Below are positions 5,034-5,107 of a stretch of 5,107 bases of DNA, piece by piece. The stretch's first letter is position 1; each line of letters opens with the position of its first letter. Source of the DNA: Clostridia bacterium (GTDB lineage Bacteria; Bacillota; Clostridia; Oscillospirales; Butyricicoccaceae); the NCBI GenBank assembly GCA_017560175.1, contig JAFYOK010000302.1:1-5107 (forward strand). The letters run 5' to 3'. Below the pieces are notes generated by a model. That model was given only the letters and a program-made list of their open reading frames with translations. It had not been told where the DNA came from and ran no database searches. A program made the translations under genes and the position numbers.

Positions 5034-5107
5034 GCACCTGCGGTGCATGAAAAATTGTGGTGCCTGCGGAGCATTCATAGGGGCGATTTTCAAATCGCCC
5101 CAAAAAA
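5034..5107. repeat. Intergenic hairpin repeat region
   Basis: GCACC-TGC-GGTGC (5034-5046) is a perfect short hairpin. A related but imperfect GTGCCTGCGGAGC follows at 5060-5072. The last element is a ten-pair hairpin at 5080-5101, GGGGCGATTT against AAATCGCCCC with two unpaired bases between. The run of A after it (5102-5107) and lack of a T-run on either side in the window argue against a simple terminator. The whole stretch resembles non-coding repeats common in Oscillospiraceae intergenic space, from memory only. No credible gene is present; the antisense open frame here is repeat sequence running into the YcxB-like gene. Confidence 0.6.

Noticed and set aside
5080..5107. GGGGCGATTT hairpin as a terminator
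   Set aside because: The + strand has A and not T after the stem, and the minus strand has no T-run after it; a real terminator already stands at 4984-5011.

Overview
The window looks like ordinary chromosome from a gut-type low-to-mid GC Gram-positive bacterium of the class Clostridia, most likely an Oscillospiraceae/Ruminococcaceae member (Faecalibacterium/Gemmiger/Subdoligranulum-like). The reasons are strong AGGAGG ribosome sites, consensus housekeeping promoters, a YtrA-type GntR/ABC operon, codon use rich in GCC/GGC/ATC, and short hairpin-rich intergenic repeats of a style I associate with that group. The taxon is an inference; there is no rRNA or marker gene to fix it.

All genes read on the + strand. 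From the left: (1) the last 88 codons of an amidohydrolase of the N-acyl-D-amino-acid deacylase type (1-267). (2) A 180-base gap holding a large hairpin, a tandem array of four small hairpins spaced by GATAT, and a terminator-like hairpin just before the next gene. (3) A RimJ/RimL-like GNAT acetyltransferase (449-967), closed by a strong intrinsic terminator. (4) A three-gene operon (1037-4390): a clear promoter with nested palindromes over its -10 and start site, a 120-residue YtrA-type GntR repressor starting at TTG 1136, an ABC ATPase (1503-2399), and a 643-residue ABC permease with a large C-terminal domain (2374-4305) that overlaps the ATPase gene by 26 bases. A strong terminator ends it. 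(5) A perfect consensus promoter and a single membrane-anchored YcxB-like gene (4464-4979) with its own terminator. (6) A non-coding repeat tail (5012-5107) with three 7-base tandem repeats and two perfect hairpins.

The core is the operon. The repressor probably binds the palindromes in its own promoter and releases them under an inducing stress. This would give an ABC-2-type exporter or membrane-remodelling transporter built from an ATPase dimer and a permease whose ~260-residue C-terminal domain is predicted to face outside. Relatives such as Bacillus ytrABCDEF respond to cell-wall antibiotics, but nothing in this window identifies the inducer or substrate. No CRISPR, phage, transposase, tRNA or rRNA is visible. 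I do not see a wholly new system. The most unusual items are the GATAT-hairpin array, the terminator placed in the acetyltransferase leader, and the uncharacterised outer domain of the permease.
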